64,000 bases of DNA from Mycolicibacterium cosmeticum. Its GTDB lineage: Bacteria; Actinomycetota; Actinomycetes; Mycobacteriales; Mycobacteriaceae. The notes below the pieces were generated by a model. The model saw only the letters and a list, made by a program, of their open reading frames with translations. It was not told the origin of the DNA and made no database searches. How positions within the stretch are numbered: the first letter of the stretch is position 1; each line of letters begins with the position of its first letter. Positions 11,810 to 20,115 of this stretch are shown here, in pieces. The stretch covers positions 1,860,001 through 1,924,000 of the forward strand of contig NZ_CCBB010000001.1 of NCBI RefSeq assembly GCF_000613185.1. The letters run 5' to 3'. The position numbers and the translations under genes are program-made.

Positions 11810-12457
11810 ATGCGCACCGGATTCCAGGAGCAGCTCGACGGGCTCACCCAGACGCTCAGCGACATGTGCGGACTGGCCGGTGCGGCCATGGAGCGGGCCA
11901 CCCAAGCCCTCCTGCAGGCCGATCTGGTCACCGCCGAGCAGGTGATCAGCGACCACGAACACCTGGCGGCGCTGCGCACCCAGGCGGAGGAAGCGGCGTT
12001 CATCCTGCTCGCGCTGCAGGCACCGGTCGCCAGTGACCTGCGATTGGTCGTCGGGTCGATGCAGAGCGTCGCCGACTCCGAACGGATGGGCGGCCTGGCA
12101 CTGCACGTGGCCAAGATCGCGCGCCGCCGGCACCCGGAGCACGCCGTACCCGAGGAGGTGGACGGCTACTTCGCCGAAATGGGCCGCATCGCAGTCGAAC
12201 TCAGCGCATGCGCGCAAGAGGTGGTGTTGTCCCGCGATCCGGAGAAGGCGGCCCAGATCAGCCGCGACGACGAAGCCATGGATCAGCTGCACAAGCATCT
12301 GTTCACGGTGCTGATGGACCGGGAGTGGGACCACGGTGTGGCCAGCGCGGTGGACATCACCCTGCTGGGCCGGTTCTACGAGCGGTTCGCCGACCACGCC
12401 GTGGAGATCGGGCGGCGGGTGATCTTCCAGGTCACCGGGGAGACCCCGGAGGGGTGA
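11810..12457 (+). CDS. phoU: PhoU-family phosphate signalling protein
   Basis: The 215-residue all-helical protein has two PhoU repeats, one around residues 15-100 ([26 protein letters not shown]) and one around 120-210 ([41 protein letters not shown]). The paired metal-binding [14 protein letters not shown] and ERFADHAVE motifs are present. PhoU proteins couple the Pst phosphate transporter to inhibition of the SenX3/PhoR-type sensor kinase; mycobacteria carry two, PhoY1 and PhoY2. No pst genes are nearby. I chose the ATG at 11810, where the family normally begins (MRTGFQEQL), not longer in-frame starts upstream. Confidence 0.9.
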   Translation: MRTGFQEQLDGLTQTLSDMCGLAGAAMERATQALLQADLVTAEQVISDHEHLAALRTQAEEAAFILLALQAPVASDLRLVVGSMQSVADSERMGGLALHVAKIARRRHPEHAVPEEVDGYFAEMGRIAVELSACAQEVVLSRDPEKAAQISRDDEAMDQLHKHLFTVLMDREWDHGVASAVDITLLGRFYERFADHAVEIGRRVIFQVTGETPEG

Positions 12458-12704
12458 GCTGACCCGGAAATTCTGGTGGGCCTGAGGGGAGAACTGTCGA
12501 ACCCTGATACCGCCGATCGAATCCGACGTCTATGCAGGTCAGGCATTGATCAAGCGTGTACGGCAGACCCACGCGCCCGATAATGATCGTTGTCCATGAC
12601 GATCTCGTGACTGTGCTCACCCACTCAGCCTCCGCCGACGCACTTCGGTCAACCGCGGTCCCTAGGTAGATCTGGCACCCGTTGCACCCCGGCCCGTCTT
12701 CGTG

Positions 12705-12735
12705 TTGCGTTTGAGCGCGCTCGAACTCCTAGCGT
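12705..12735 (+). promoter_or_regulatory. MerR-type promoter with 19-bp spacer
   Basis: TTGCGT (12705-12710) and TAGCGT (12730-12735) are separated by 19 nt, the over-long spacing typical of promoters opened by MerR proteins. The spacer holds the palindrome GAGCGCGCTC (12713-12722). The SDR start codon is only 7 nt further on, so the transcript would be nearly leaderless. The MerR regulator gene is the second gene of this operon, giving a natural autoregulated unit. Confidence 0.5.
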
Positions 12736-12742
12736 CACGGTC

Positions 12743-13615
12743 ATGACCGAACCATCAGCATCACAGACATGGATTATCACCGGCGCCTCGAAGGGGTTGG
12801 GGCGCGCGCTCACGCAGGCAGCTCTACTCGCGGGCGACAGTGTCGTTGCCGCAGTGCGCAATCCCGACGATATGACCGATCTGGCGTCTGTCCACGATGA
12901 TCGCCTTGCGTGTGTCCGGTTCGACGTCCGAAACACCGACGAGGCCGCGGGCCTGATCGGTTTGGCGGTGCAGCGGTTCGGCCGGGTCGACGTCTTGGTG
13001 AACAACGCCGGGCGTGCCGTGGTTGGCGCAGCCGAGGAAGTCACCGATGCTCAGCTGCGCGATCTGATGGAATTGCATCTGTTCGGTCCTGCGGCGTTGG
13101 TCCGAGCAGCGTTGCCCGTCATGCGGGCCCAGCGCAGCGGGACGATCGTGCAGATGAGCAGCCAAGGCGGCCGGATGTCGTTTCCCGGCGTCTCGACGTA
13201 CTCGGCATCGAAGTTCGCGTTGGAGGGCTGGTCGGAGGCCCTGGCAGGCGAAGTGGCGCCGTTCGGGATCCGCGTGATGCTGGTCGAACCAAGCCGCTTC
13301 CGTACCGCATTCAACGCCGCCGGCGTGCTCGACTTCACCGAGATCTCGACCACCTATCGCGACATCCTGCACGACGTCCGCGCCGACATGGCCGGCGCCG
13401 ATGGCGTCCAGGAAGGTGACCCCGCCAAGGCCGCGGAGATCATCGTGTCCTTCGCCCACGCCGAGGTTGTGCCCCTGCGACTACCGCTGGGTGCTGAAGC
13501 AGTTGAGCGACTCACCGCCACCTATCAGCGCGGTCTCGACGAGGTCAACCAATGGGCCCTACTGGCCGGCAGCGCCGATTACGCCGACAGCACCCCGTCC
13601 GCTCGCCCGATCTAG
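12743..13615 (+). CDS. Short-chain dehydrogenase/reductase (SDR)
   Basis: The 290-residue protein is a classical SDR. The cofactor loop is ITGASKGLGRAL near the start, the NNAG motif is present, and the catalytic pattern is S in QMSSQGG plus YSASK. The sequence after the loop (VAAVRNPDD) suggests NADP preference through the Arg. The length fits the subgroup with an extended C-terminus. A MerR regulator gene begins 8 nt after its stop on the same strand, so both are probably co-transcribed. The substrate is unknown. Confidence 0.9.
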   Translation: MTEPSASQTWIITGASKGLGRALTQAALLAGDSVVAAVRNPDDMTDLASVHDDRLACVRFDVRNTDEAAGLIGLAVQRFGRVDVLVNNAGRAVVGAAEEVTDAQLRDLMELHLFGPAALVRAALPVMRAQRSGTIVQMSSQGGRMSFPGVSTYSASKFALEGWSEALAGEVAPFGIRVMLVEPSRFRTAFNAAGVLDFTEISTTYRDILHDVRADMAGADGVQEGDPAKAAEIIVSFAHAEVVPLRLPLGAEAVERLTATYQRGLDEVNQWALLAGSADYADSTPSARPI

Positions 13616-13623
13616 CATCAAGT

Positions 13624-14097
13624 ATGTCCAGTGATGAGCTGATGAGCCGAGCACTCGCCTCGCTCGACGAGATCGATGGCCCGATGTCAATTGAAGTCAT
13701 CCACCGCCTTACCGACACCAGTGATCTGCGCGAGCCGATGACCATCGCGGCCGTCGCCGAACTCCTCGATATCTCGGTGCACACCCTGCGGTACTACGAA
13801 CGCGCCGGACTGGTCGAGGTCGACCGCGACAGCAACGGTCACCGCAGCTATTCACCCGAGGCGGTACGCAGACTCGTTTTTCTGACTCGAATGCGGTTGT
13901 CGGGTATGGCTATTCGTGATCTTCAGCATTACATTTCACTGGTCGATAGCGGCGATCAGACGGTACCCGAACGCCTGGACATGCTGCTCGAACACCGCGA
14001 CACCATCCGCCGCCAAATCCGCGAACTCACACTCTCCCTGGCCGCTACCGAATACAAAATCACCACCTACGGCGGAAGCACCGGCGAGCTCTGCTAA
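13624..14097 (+). CDS. MerR-family transcriptional regulator
   Basis: The 157-residue protein has an N-terminal extension of about 35 residues, then the MerR winged helix (MTIAAVAELLDISVHTLRYYERAGLV), the RSYSPEAVRRL wing and a long dimerisation helix ending near the C-terminus. No metal-binding cysteine cluster is visible, so the signal is probably organic. The gene follows the SDR gene by 8 nt and likely controls the 19-bp-spacer promoter upstream of it. Confidence 0.88.
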   Translation: MSSDELMSRALASLDEIDGPMSIEVIHRLTDTSDLREPMTIAAVAELLDISVHTLRYYERAGLVEVDRDSNGHRSYSPEAVRRLVFLTRMRLSGMAIRDLQHYISLVDSGDQTVPERLDMLLEHRDTIRRQIRELTLSLAATEYKITTYGGSTGELC

Positions 14098-14250
14098 GGA
14101 CATCGATCTCTGAACGAGCGCCTTACGGTGGACCGTATGGATGTTCGGTCCGACTCGTACACCACTCTGCTCGACGCAACCTACACCAACGGCCGTACAC
14201 AGCCCGACCACAACTTTCCTTGGTTGAAGTGCAAGGCAAAGACATTCGTG

Positions 14251-14901
14251 TCATGCGCCACCAGACGCGGTTTGCTCGAGCGAACTGGGTTCACGGCCAA
14301 CTCCCACGCAGGTCGCGATCACGGCGAGCGACGCCAGGCCCCCGATGGCCGCCGACCAAACGAAGAAATTGTCGGAGCTGCACAGGCCGGCGGCAGCCCA
14401 CGCAAAGTTCGCCGTGGCCAACACCAACCACGTCAAAATCGACACACCGGCGGCCGTTCTCGACCTGAGCACGCCCCAGATCTGCGCAACGCGCGTTATC
14501 ACCGATGCCAACGATGCGGCCACCAAGCAGGGACCCGGCCCGAACACGGCGAAAGCGCCCGCCACCAAGAGGGTGCAGACAACGGTGCACATCGCGGTTC
14601 GGCGCCAGGCAAGCAACCGCGAGACGACCGCCAAGCTGCCGCAGGCGAACGCTCCTTCACTGATCAACAAGACCCACTGCTGGGTCGCGAGTCCGTAGCC
14701 CGCCCAGATCAGACCCAACGCGAAGCTCTGCAACCACGCTGATAACGACAGGCCTGCGGTCTGCCGCAGCGCTCGGTGAAACTGCGGGACGGAGCACACC
14801 GCCGTCAGAGCCGCAGCAATCAGCGAGAACATCACGGCCGTCGACATCAACTGAGTTTCGGTCTCCAGCGACGCAGCTCCAACCTCTTTTCCAGTCGCCA
14901 A
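14251..14901 (-). CDS. PQ-loop (SWEET-like) membrane protein
   Basis: The 216-residue protein is strongly hydrophobic, with about six to seven membrane segments. Two repeats fit the PQ-loop pattern: VPQFHRALRQTAGLSLSAW in the first, and AQIWGVLRSRTAAGVSILTW in the second, each followed by a W/Y-G motif. PQ-loop proteins include SWEET sugar carriers and lysosomal amino-acid carriers; the bacterial full-length members are poorly known. A start further inside (ATG in LMSTAVMFS, residue 19) is equally likely. The neighbours give no clue to a substrate. Confidence 0.65.
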   Translation of the reverse strand: MATGKEVGAASLETETQLMSTAVMFSLIAAALTAVCSVPQFHRALRQTAGLSLSAWLQSFALGLIWAGYGLATQQWVLLISEGAFACGSLAVVSRLLAWRRTAMCTVVCTLLVAGAFAVFGPGPCLVAASLASVITRVAQIWGVLRSRTAAGVSILTWLVLATANFAWAAAGLCSSDNFFVWSAAIGGLASLAVIATCVGVGREPSSLEQTASGGA

Positions 14902-15038
14902 TCACCGTAGGCAAGCACCTGCGGTCGTTGCGCCAACGGCGGAACGTTCACACTCGTCCGCAGCGGGTAGGCCGTACCGAGCTGTCGCAGATCTAGAGAA
15001 TGAAGATGGCTCAGATGTTGTCTCACATGATGAATCGA

Positions 15039-15953
15039 CTAGCGATCTCGGACAGATGCGAGCTCACGGAGGAGCTCTGTGCTGGACCAGTTCTGCTGGT
15101 TGAGATGGTCGAGCATGGCGGTCTCTGCTGAACCGGGATTGCGTCGCACGCCGACGAGGACGGGCTCGGTCAGGGAGGGTACCAGCGGGCAAGCCAGGTC
15201 TTCGAAACCTTCGGGGATGGCCGAGGCCGGGACGACCGTGACGCCCAGCCCTTGCGCCACGAGGCGCACCGCGGTGGAGATCTGTGACGCTCGGGCTACC
15301 GTGTGCGGGCTCAGGCCGGCGCCGGCGAACAAGCGGGCGAGGTAGTCGTCGAGCAGGCTGGCGCCCCGGAATCGAATCCAGCCCTCTGCGGCCAAATCTT
15401 CCAGGCGCACAGCGCCGTCCGAGTGGAGCGGGTGCCCCTTCGGCACGACGGCGACATAGGTTTCCTCGCCCAGCCGGTGTACATCGAAGGTGCATCCGGC
15501 GGGGATGCGGTGTACAAGGACCATGTCGAGGGTGCCCTGGCGCGCCAGTCGTTCCATATCCGCGGGATCGGGCTCCTCGTAGAGCGTTACCTGCAGCTTG
15601 GGGTGGCGACGGCGTAGCTGCCCCAATGCCTCGGGCAGCTGGCGCGCTCCCAGGCCCATGTGGACCGCGATGATGAGTTCGCCGGCCAGTTCCTCGTTGG
15701 CGGCGCGGGCGGCCGTGATCGCCCGCCGGGATGCGGTCGTCGCGATCTTCGCCTCTGCTAGGAAAGCCCGCCCGGCTACCGTCGCCGTGGCACCGTTTGG
15801 GGTACGGGTGAATAGCTGGACCCCGAGGTGCTTCTCCAGGGCGCCGATCTGTTGCGACAGAGAGGGTTGGGCGACCCGCAGGCGCTCTGCCGCCGCTGTC
15901 ATAGAGCCTTCTTCGGCGACAGCCAGGGCGTATTCGAATTGGCGCAGGTTCAT
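15039..15953 (-). CDS. LysR-family transcriptional regulator
   Basis: The 304-residue protein has a complete LysR layout. The N-terminal helix-turn-helix (MNLRQFEYALAVAEEGSMTAAAERL, then VAQPSLSQQIGALEKHLG) is followed by a linker helix and a type-2 periplasmic-binding-like effector domain. It diverges from the F420-dependent oxidoreductase gene at 16121. A palindrome of LysR type lies 20-40 nt upstream of its start, so it likely controls itself and the oxidoreductase. Confidence 0.92.
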   Translation of the reverse strand: MNLRQFEYALAVAEEGSMTAAAERLRVAQPSLSQQIGALEKHLGVQLFTRTPNGATATVAGRAFLAEAKIATTASRRAITAARAANEELAGELIIAVHMGLGARQLPEALGQLRRRHPKLQVTLYEEPDPADMERLARQGTLDMVLVHRIPAGCTFDVHRLGEETYVAVVPKGHPLHSDGAVRLEDLAAEGWIRFRGASLLDDYLARLFAGAGLSPHTVARASQISTAVRLVAQGLGVTVVPASAIPEGFEDLACPLVPSLTEPVLVGVRRNPGSAETAMLDHLNQQNWSSTELLRELASVRDR

Positions 15954-15973
15954 TCGAATCCGCCTTTACTGTG

Positions 15974-15992
15974 ACATAGGAGATGGCTATGT
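15974..15992. promoter_or_regulatory. LysR-type operator candidate
   Basis: ACATAG and CTATGT form a perfect 6-bp inverted repeat with a 7-nt spacer, just upstream of the LysR start and in the region shared with the divergent oxidoreductase. This position and the T-rich/A-rich symmetry fit a LysR recognition site. Confidence 0.5.
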
Positions 15993-16120
15993 GAAGTATA
16001 CGTTGCCACTATTTGCTTCTATGTCCATCCATTCCTACCGTGGTGACACACAGCGCCGGCTAGGCGCCGGTTCGGTCAATGGTCTTGCCGACATCACAAC
16101 CAAACACGATGGGACAACAC

Positions 16121-16939
16121 ATGAGTCGCCGACTACGCATCGGAGTGCAACTGTGGCCCGGCGGGGCGCCGGACTACCAGAGCTGGCGCAGCGCGGTAAT
16201 CCGTGCCGAGGATCTGGGTGTCGACATCATCTTCGGCTACGACCACTTTCATGCCCCGGCTGCCAGCGGTGTCACCGGCGGGCTGCCCATCCTCACCGAG
16301 GACCAACCCGATGTGAACAACTTCGAAGGTTGGACAGCTCTGGCCACCTGGGGCGAAATCACCAAGCGCCCTGAGATCGGCACGCTGGTCACCGGGATCG
16401 GGTACCGAAACCCCGACCTGCTTGCCGATATGGCGCGCACCGTTGACCACATCAGCGGAGGCCGACTGATCCTGGGCCTGGGCGCCGGCTGGTATGAAAA
16501 GGACTACACCACCTACGGATACGACTTCGGCACCCTGAAATCGCGGTTCGACCAGTTCGACGCCGGACTGGACCGCATAGCGGCGCGACTACCGATCCTC
16601 AAACCTCCCCCGCTGCGCAAGATCCCAATTCTGATCGGCGGGGCCGGCCCCAAACGTGCCCTTCCCGCAGTTGCCCGCCATGCAGACATCTGGCACACCA
16701 ACCTGCAAACGATCGAGGAATTCCGCGACGCCACCGCTCGGGTCGATGACCTCGCCGCCGAAGCAGGCCGCGACGGCAGGGCCATCGAACGCTCCGTGCG
16801 CTGGCACGGTGCCCAAAGCGCTGAGACCTTCCGTCGCGCGGGCGTAACCATCTTCACCACCGAAATCCATCCGACAGACGAGGGCTACGACTTCTCAGTC
16901 CTCACTGAGATGCTGGCCTGGCGTAAAGCGCAACAATGA
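16121..16939 (+). CDS. LLM-class F420-dependent oxidoreductase
   Basis: The 272-residue protein belongs to the luciferase-like superfamily: RIGVQLWPGG start, VTGIGYRNPDLLADMARTVDHISGGRLILGLGAGWYE core, and IPILIGGAGPK. Mycobacterial members mostly use F420. The ATG at 16121 directly precedes the first beta strand; an in-frame ATG lies four codons upstream. It is divergent from a LysR gene that probably controls it. The substrate is unknown. Confidence 0.88.
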   Translation: MSRRLRIGVQLWPGGAPDYQSWRSAVIRAEDLGVDIIFGYDHFHAPAASGVTGGLPILTEDQPDVNNFEGWTALATWGEITKRPEIGTLVTGIGYRNPDLLADMARTVDHISGGRLILGLGAGWYEKDYTTYGYDFGTLKSRFDQFDAGLDRIAARLPILKPPPLRKIPILIGGAGPKRALPAVARHADIWHTNLQTIEEFRDATARVDDLAAEAGRDGRAIERSVRWHGAQSAETFRRAGVTIFTTEIHPTDEGYDFSVLTEMLAWRKAQQ

Positions 16940-17069
16940 GTACTGCGCAACAGCGGCTGCGCATCACGCGTCGAGTGACGAAAGGTCACTCTTCGATGCC
17001 AGGTAGTCGAGTCTCAGATCTGGAGAACCGAGATCAATCGCATTCTGCCCCAAGGCGAATGGACCGGAT

Positions 17070-17873
17070 TCACGCGACTGATGCACCGGCTGTGCGTCGG
17101 GTGAGCAGTTCGCTGACGGTGACAAATCGGTAGCCATCGGACTGCAACCGGTCGATGATCTGCGGGACCGCGGCGCGTGATGCTGCGCGGCTTTCCAGCA
17201 TGACGTGCAGCAGGATGATCGAGCCGGGGCGGACATTTTCTACGGTGTCCTGCACGATCTGGTCGGTGTTCGGAGTGCCGGCCGAATCTGGTTCCAGATC
17301 CCATGTGATCGTGGTCCGTCCGTGTTCGGCGAGGTAATGCGGAAGTGCCCACAGTTTCTTGCCGTACGGCGGCCGAAACGTCACCGGACCGCGATAACCC
17401 GTTCGCGCGATGGCTTCGTCAGTGCGCTCGATCTCGTCGGCGACGGTCTCATCCGAAACGAACATCATTCGGCGGTGGGTGTAGGTGTGATTGCCGATCT
17501 CGTGACCCGCACGCGCAATCGCTGCACCTTGGTCGGGGCGCCGGTCCAGATCGGCACCGTTGAGGTAGAACGTCGCCGGGATATCGGCCGTGGTCAGCAT
17601 GTCGAGAACTTCCGGCGTCCACTCAGTGGGGCCGTCGTCAAAAGTCAGTGCCACCACCTTGTCGGAAGTGTCCACCCGGTTGACGATCTGACCGGCCAGT
17701 TGAAAGGTCCGCGATTTGGACAAGGTGTAGCCGGCGAAAGTAACGGCGAGCAGCACCACCAGCGCGAGAGACGTTCCGATAGCCCATTTCCGCACGAGAT
17801 CCGTGTCTACCAGAACAACGACAACCTGATCTTGATTGCGAATCGCAGACGATGAGGGCGGGAGGTTCGCCAC
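17070..17873 (-). CDS. Membrane-anchored polysaccharide deacetylase (NodB domain)
   Basis: The 267-residue protein has one N-terminal membrane helix (about residues 30-50) and an extracytoplasmic NodB domain. The metal and catalytic motifs are intact: TFDDGP at 77-82, HTYTH at 129-133, RPPYGK, and the late ILLHVM. This is the set seen in peptidoglycan or chitooligosaccharide N-deacetylases, so it probably modifies cell-wall glycan. The GTG at 17873 has a ribosome site too close to it; the GTG at 17795, just before the membrane helix, is an alternative start. Confidence 0.86.
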   Translation of the reverse strand: MANLPPSSSAIRNQDQVVVVLVDTDLVRKWAIGTSLALVVLLAVTFAGYTLSKSRTFQLAGQIVNRVDTSDKVVALTFDDGPTEWTPEVLDMLTTADIPATFYLNGADLDRRPDQGAAIARAGHEIGNHTYTHRRMMFVSDETVADEIERTDEAIARTGYRGPVTFRPPYGKKLWALPHYLAEHGRTTITWDLEPDSAGTPNTDQIVQDTVENVRPGSIILLHVMLESRAASRAAVPQIIDRLQSDGYRFVTVSELLTRRTAGASVA

Positions 17874-17895
17874 GCCTCCACTTGCACTCGTTCAA

Positions 17896-18510
17896 CTACG
17901 TCGCTTGCGCGAGCCAGATGGTTCGTTGCCCGCACGTGGGGTCCGTGACGACGTGAGCAACGACGTCGAAGCCGTTGTCGCCGAGTAGTGCGCGGTATTC
18001 GGAAGGGCTGAGGCTGGCGTGGTAGAGGGGGTCGCTTTGATAGCTGCCGATCTGTTCGCCGGCCGATGGACCACTATTGAACAGGAGCACTGCACCGGGG
18101 GCCGCATGTCGGGCGAAAATCTGGAACATGCGCCGCTGATGATGCTGGGAGAGGTGAAATAGACTGTCCCAGGCGATGATTCCATCAAATCGACGGCCCA
18201 GAGCCAGCGCGCGCATATCGGCCACCTCCCATCGGTGCTCCGGGAAACGCGATGAGCTCAGCTCGATCATCGCGCTCGACCCGTCGACGCCGTGGACCTG
18301 ACACCCCTGTTGGATCAGGTACGCGCCAATGGGCACCGCCGTTCCGCACCCCACATCCAGGACGGCGCGACGCTGACCAGGCAGGGCCGCAACAAACTGA
18401 TCCAGCCACGCGCGTTCGACCAGCCGGTCACCGCGGTCGCGCAACCAGCTCTCGGCATGACGGTCATACAACGCGATGACGCGATCGGCGTCGGGATGCT
18501 CGTCCACCAC
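17896..18510 (-). CDS. SAM-dependent methyltransferase, class I
   Basis: The 204-residue protein has the Rossmann methyltransferase motif I (VLDVGCGTAVPIG), motif II (VHGVDGSSAMIEL) and the acidic IIAWDSLFHL. I took the GTG at 18510 because DADRVIALYDRHAESW is where relatives begin and GGAG lies just upstream; the frame stays open to 18621 with low-complexity basic sequence. The substrate is unknown. It lies 22 nt upstream of the deacetylase gene on the same strand, so the two could be co-transcribed. Confidence 0.82.
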   Translation of the reverse strand: MVDEHPDADRVIALYDRHAESWLRDRGDRLVERAWLDQFVAALPGQRRAVLDVGCGTAVPIGAYLIQQGCQVHGVDGSSAMIELSSSRFPEHRWEVADMRALALGRRFDGIIAWDSLFHLSQHHQRRMFQIFARHAAPGAVLLFNSGPSAGEQIGSYQSDPLYHASLSPSEYRALLGDNGFDVVAHVVTDPTCGQRTIWLAQAT

Positions 18511-18687
18511 ATCTCCAGTATTGCGATGTTGCGCCGCGTAGTAGCGGAGTCGCCGCGGCGCACGATGAACCCGCGCTGCCCCTACTGGCGATCTGCTCAC
18601 CTCAGTTGTGCGATTCGGCATCGCCGAAGCGAAAGCCCTGCCAACGGCGGCAAGGTTTCGATCGTGCGACCCTAGGTGCCGAAAGAG

Positions 18688-18760
18688 TGGAGCTAAGGGG
18701 AATCGAACCCCTGACCTTCTCGATGCGAACGAGACGCGCTACCAACTGCGCTATAGCCCC
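18688..18760 (-). tRNA. tRNA-Ala (anticodon CGC)
   Basis: The minus strand gives a 73-nt cloverleaf starting GGGGCTATAGC and ending TAGCTCCA. The acceptor arm is GGGGCTA with TAGCTCC, the anticodon stem TCTCG/CGAGA holds the loop TTCGCAT with anticodon CGC, and the T arm contains GGTTCGATTCC. CCA is not encoded. It reads GCG, a frequent alanine codon in this GC-rich genome. It lies at the border between accessory genes and the conserved sepX-galU group. Confidence 0.95.
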
Positions 18761-18834
18761 TTGTGCCGGTAGCAGGTTACCAGTAACACCGGCGACGGCC
18801 GAAACCGGCCGCTAGGACGCGGTCCCGGGCAGCG

Positions 18835-19905
18835 TCATTGCCCCGCCGCGCGCGGGAGATCCCAGCTGCGCGCGGCCGAGGTGTACTCCAGATGCTCGAA
18901 GATGGGATCCTCGTCGTCGATCTCCAAGACGGCCGCACCGGGGCGCCGCAACCGCGAGGGCACCACGTCGTACTCGGGGTCCCCGGTGTTCTCCACGCCC
19001 AGCCGCGACCGCATCATCCGGTGCGCACGCCGACGCCGCAGCTGCTCCTCGATGCGGGTCTGACGGCGTAGGTAGGCCAAATACAGCACGGTCACCGCGG
19101 CGACGGATCCGCACGCCCACCACATGCCCGGCCCCAGGAGGAAGGGCAGGACCGCGGTCACCATCAGCAGCACCGCCATCACCGACAACACGCGCTTGCG
19201 GAAGGTGTACTTGCGGGCGCTGACCGCCTGGGCGGTCTTGGACTCGAAGCGGTCGCGCCGCGCGGCCGCGAAGGACCGCGCCCCGGCGGCTTCCGACTCG
19301 GCCTCGGGCTCCAGGCCCGACGAGTCGTCGACGTACTCGTAGTCGTCCTCGGTGCCGTCGGTGAGATCGGCCGGCTCGTCTTCGGTGCCGGCCACCGCTT
19401 CGGGACGGTCGGGCTCGGCGTCCTCGGCCGTCTGCTGGGCCACCGGTTCGGTCTCGGGTTCGAGGTTCGCATCGCCGAAATCCAAGGACAATTCCTCGGA
19501 TTGGGGCTGTTCCCGCCCGAACGACTCGCCGATCGGCAGCGCACCGGAATCCTCTTCGACGATGTCCACGTCGAGGTAGTCCGGTTCGGAGCTTTCCTGC
19601 ACCGCCTCGGCCAGCACCACGGCGCGGCGCACCCGCGGCTCGGCACCGTCGTGGTCGGCGTCGTCGAGGTCGCCGACGTACTCGTCCTCGGCCGGCTGCC
19701 AGTCCGGATCGCTCTGGTGCCCGCTGGCCGGACGGGTGCGCCGGCGCAGCCGCGTGTTGCGGCTCGTGTTGAGCACCCGGGTCGCGAGGGCGACATCGCT
19801 GGTGCGGCGGACGGTGTCGCGTTTGCTCACCAACATCGGCACCAGCACGAACAGCCAGAGCACGACGAGGGAGATCCACAACAGAGATTGGGGGATGCTT
19901 GGCAT
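18835..19905 (-). CDS. sepX: Divisome membrane protein SepX/GlpR (Rv0996-like)
   Basis: The 356-residue protein starts at the ATG at 19905 (MPSIPQSLLW). It has one N-terminal membrane helix, a long acidic disordered region rich in Glu, Asp and Pro (residues about 65-215), two closely spaced membrane helices (about 235-280), and a basic C-terminal tail with conserved RRRAHRMMRSRLGVENTGDPEYDVVPSRLR. This matches Rv0996, called GlpR in Corynebacterium and SepX in Streptomyces, a membrane partner of the cell-division ring. Its presumed partner Glp, a MoeA-like protein, is two genes away, which supports the assignment. An upstream palindrome may control it. Confidence 0.85.
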   Translation of the reverse strand: MPSIPQSLLWISLVVLWLFVLVPMLVSKRDTVRRTSDVALATRVLNTSRNTRLRRRTRPASGHQSDPDWQPAEDEYVGDLDDADHDGAEPRVRRAVVLAEAVQESSEPDYLDVDIVEEDSGALPIGESFGREQPQSEELSLDFGDANLEPETEPVAQQTAEDAEPDRPEAVAGTEDEPADLTDGTEDDYEYVDDSSGLEPEAESEAAGARSFAAARRDRFESKTAQAVSARKYTFRKRVLSVMAVLLMVTAVLPFLLGPGMWWACGSVAAVTVLYLAYLRRQTRIEEQLRRRRAHRMMRSRLGVENTGDPEYDVVPSRLRRPGAAVLEIDDEDPIFEHLEYTSAARSWDLPRAAGQ

Positions 19906-19972
19906 GACGCCTGCTCCTTTCCCCTTCAGGCTAGGTCTGTGACCAGCGCATCCGTCCACGGCGCGCCGAGAC

Positions 19973-19990
19973 AATTACACACCTGTAATT
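19973..19990. promoter_or_regulatory. Perfect palindrome upstream of sepX
   Basis: AATTACA and TGTAATT are exact inverted repeats with a CACC spacer, 68-85 nt upstream of the sepX start. The AT-rich arms stand out against the GC-rich surroundings. The binding protein is unknown. Confidence 0.45.
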
Positions 19991-20115
19991 CATCGAGTAC
20001 AAGCACCACCAGTCACACGAGTCACATTCGCCACATCGGACACCGCCGAGATCGACGAAATACCGAAACGCACTCGCACTTTCCCGCCCGTTTGATCAAT
20101 TGGGCGGGACGGGGG

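Noticed and set aside
18688..18760. tRNA-Ala as an attachment site for an integrated element
   Set aside because: No second copy of the tRNA 3' end and no integrase gene is visible in the window.
18796..18811. Terminator between sepX and the tRNA (CGGCCG repeated)
   Set aside because: CGGCCG is self-complementary and short; the hairpin is too weak to call.
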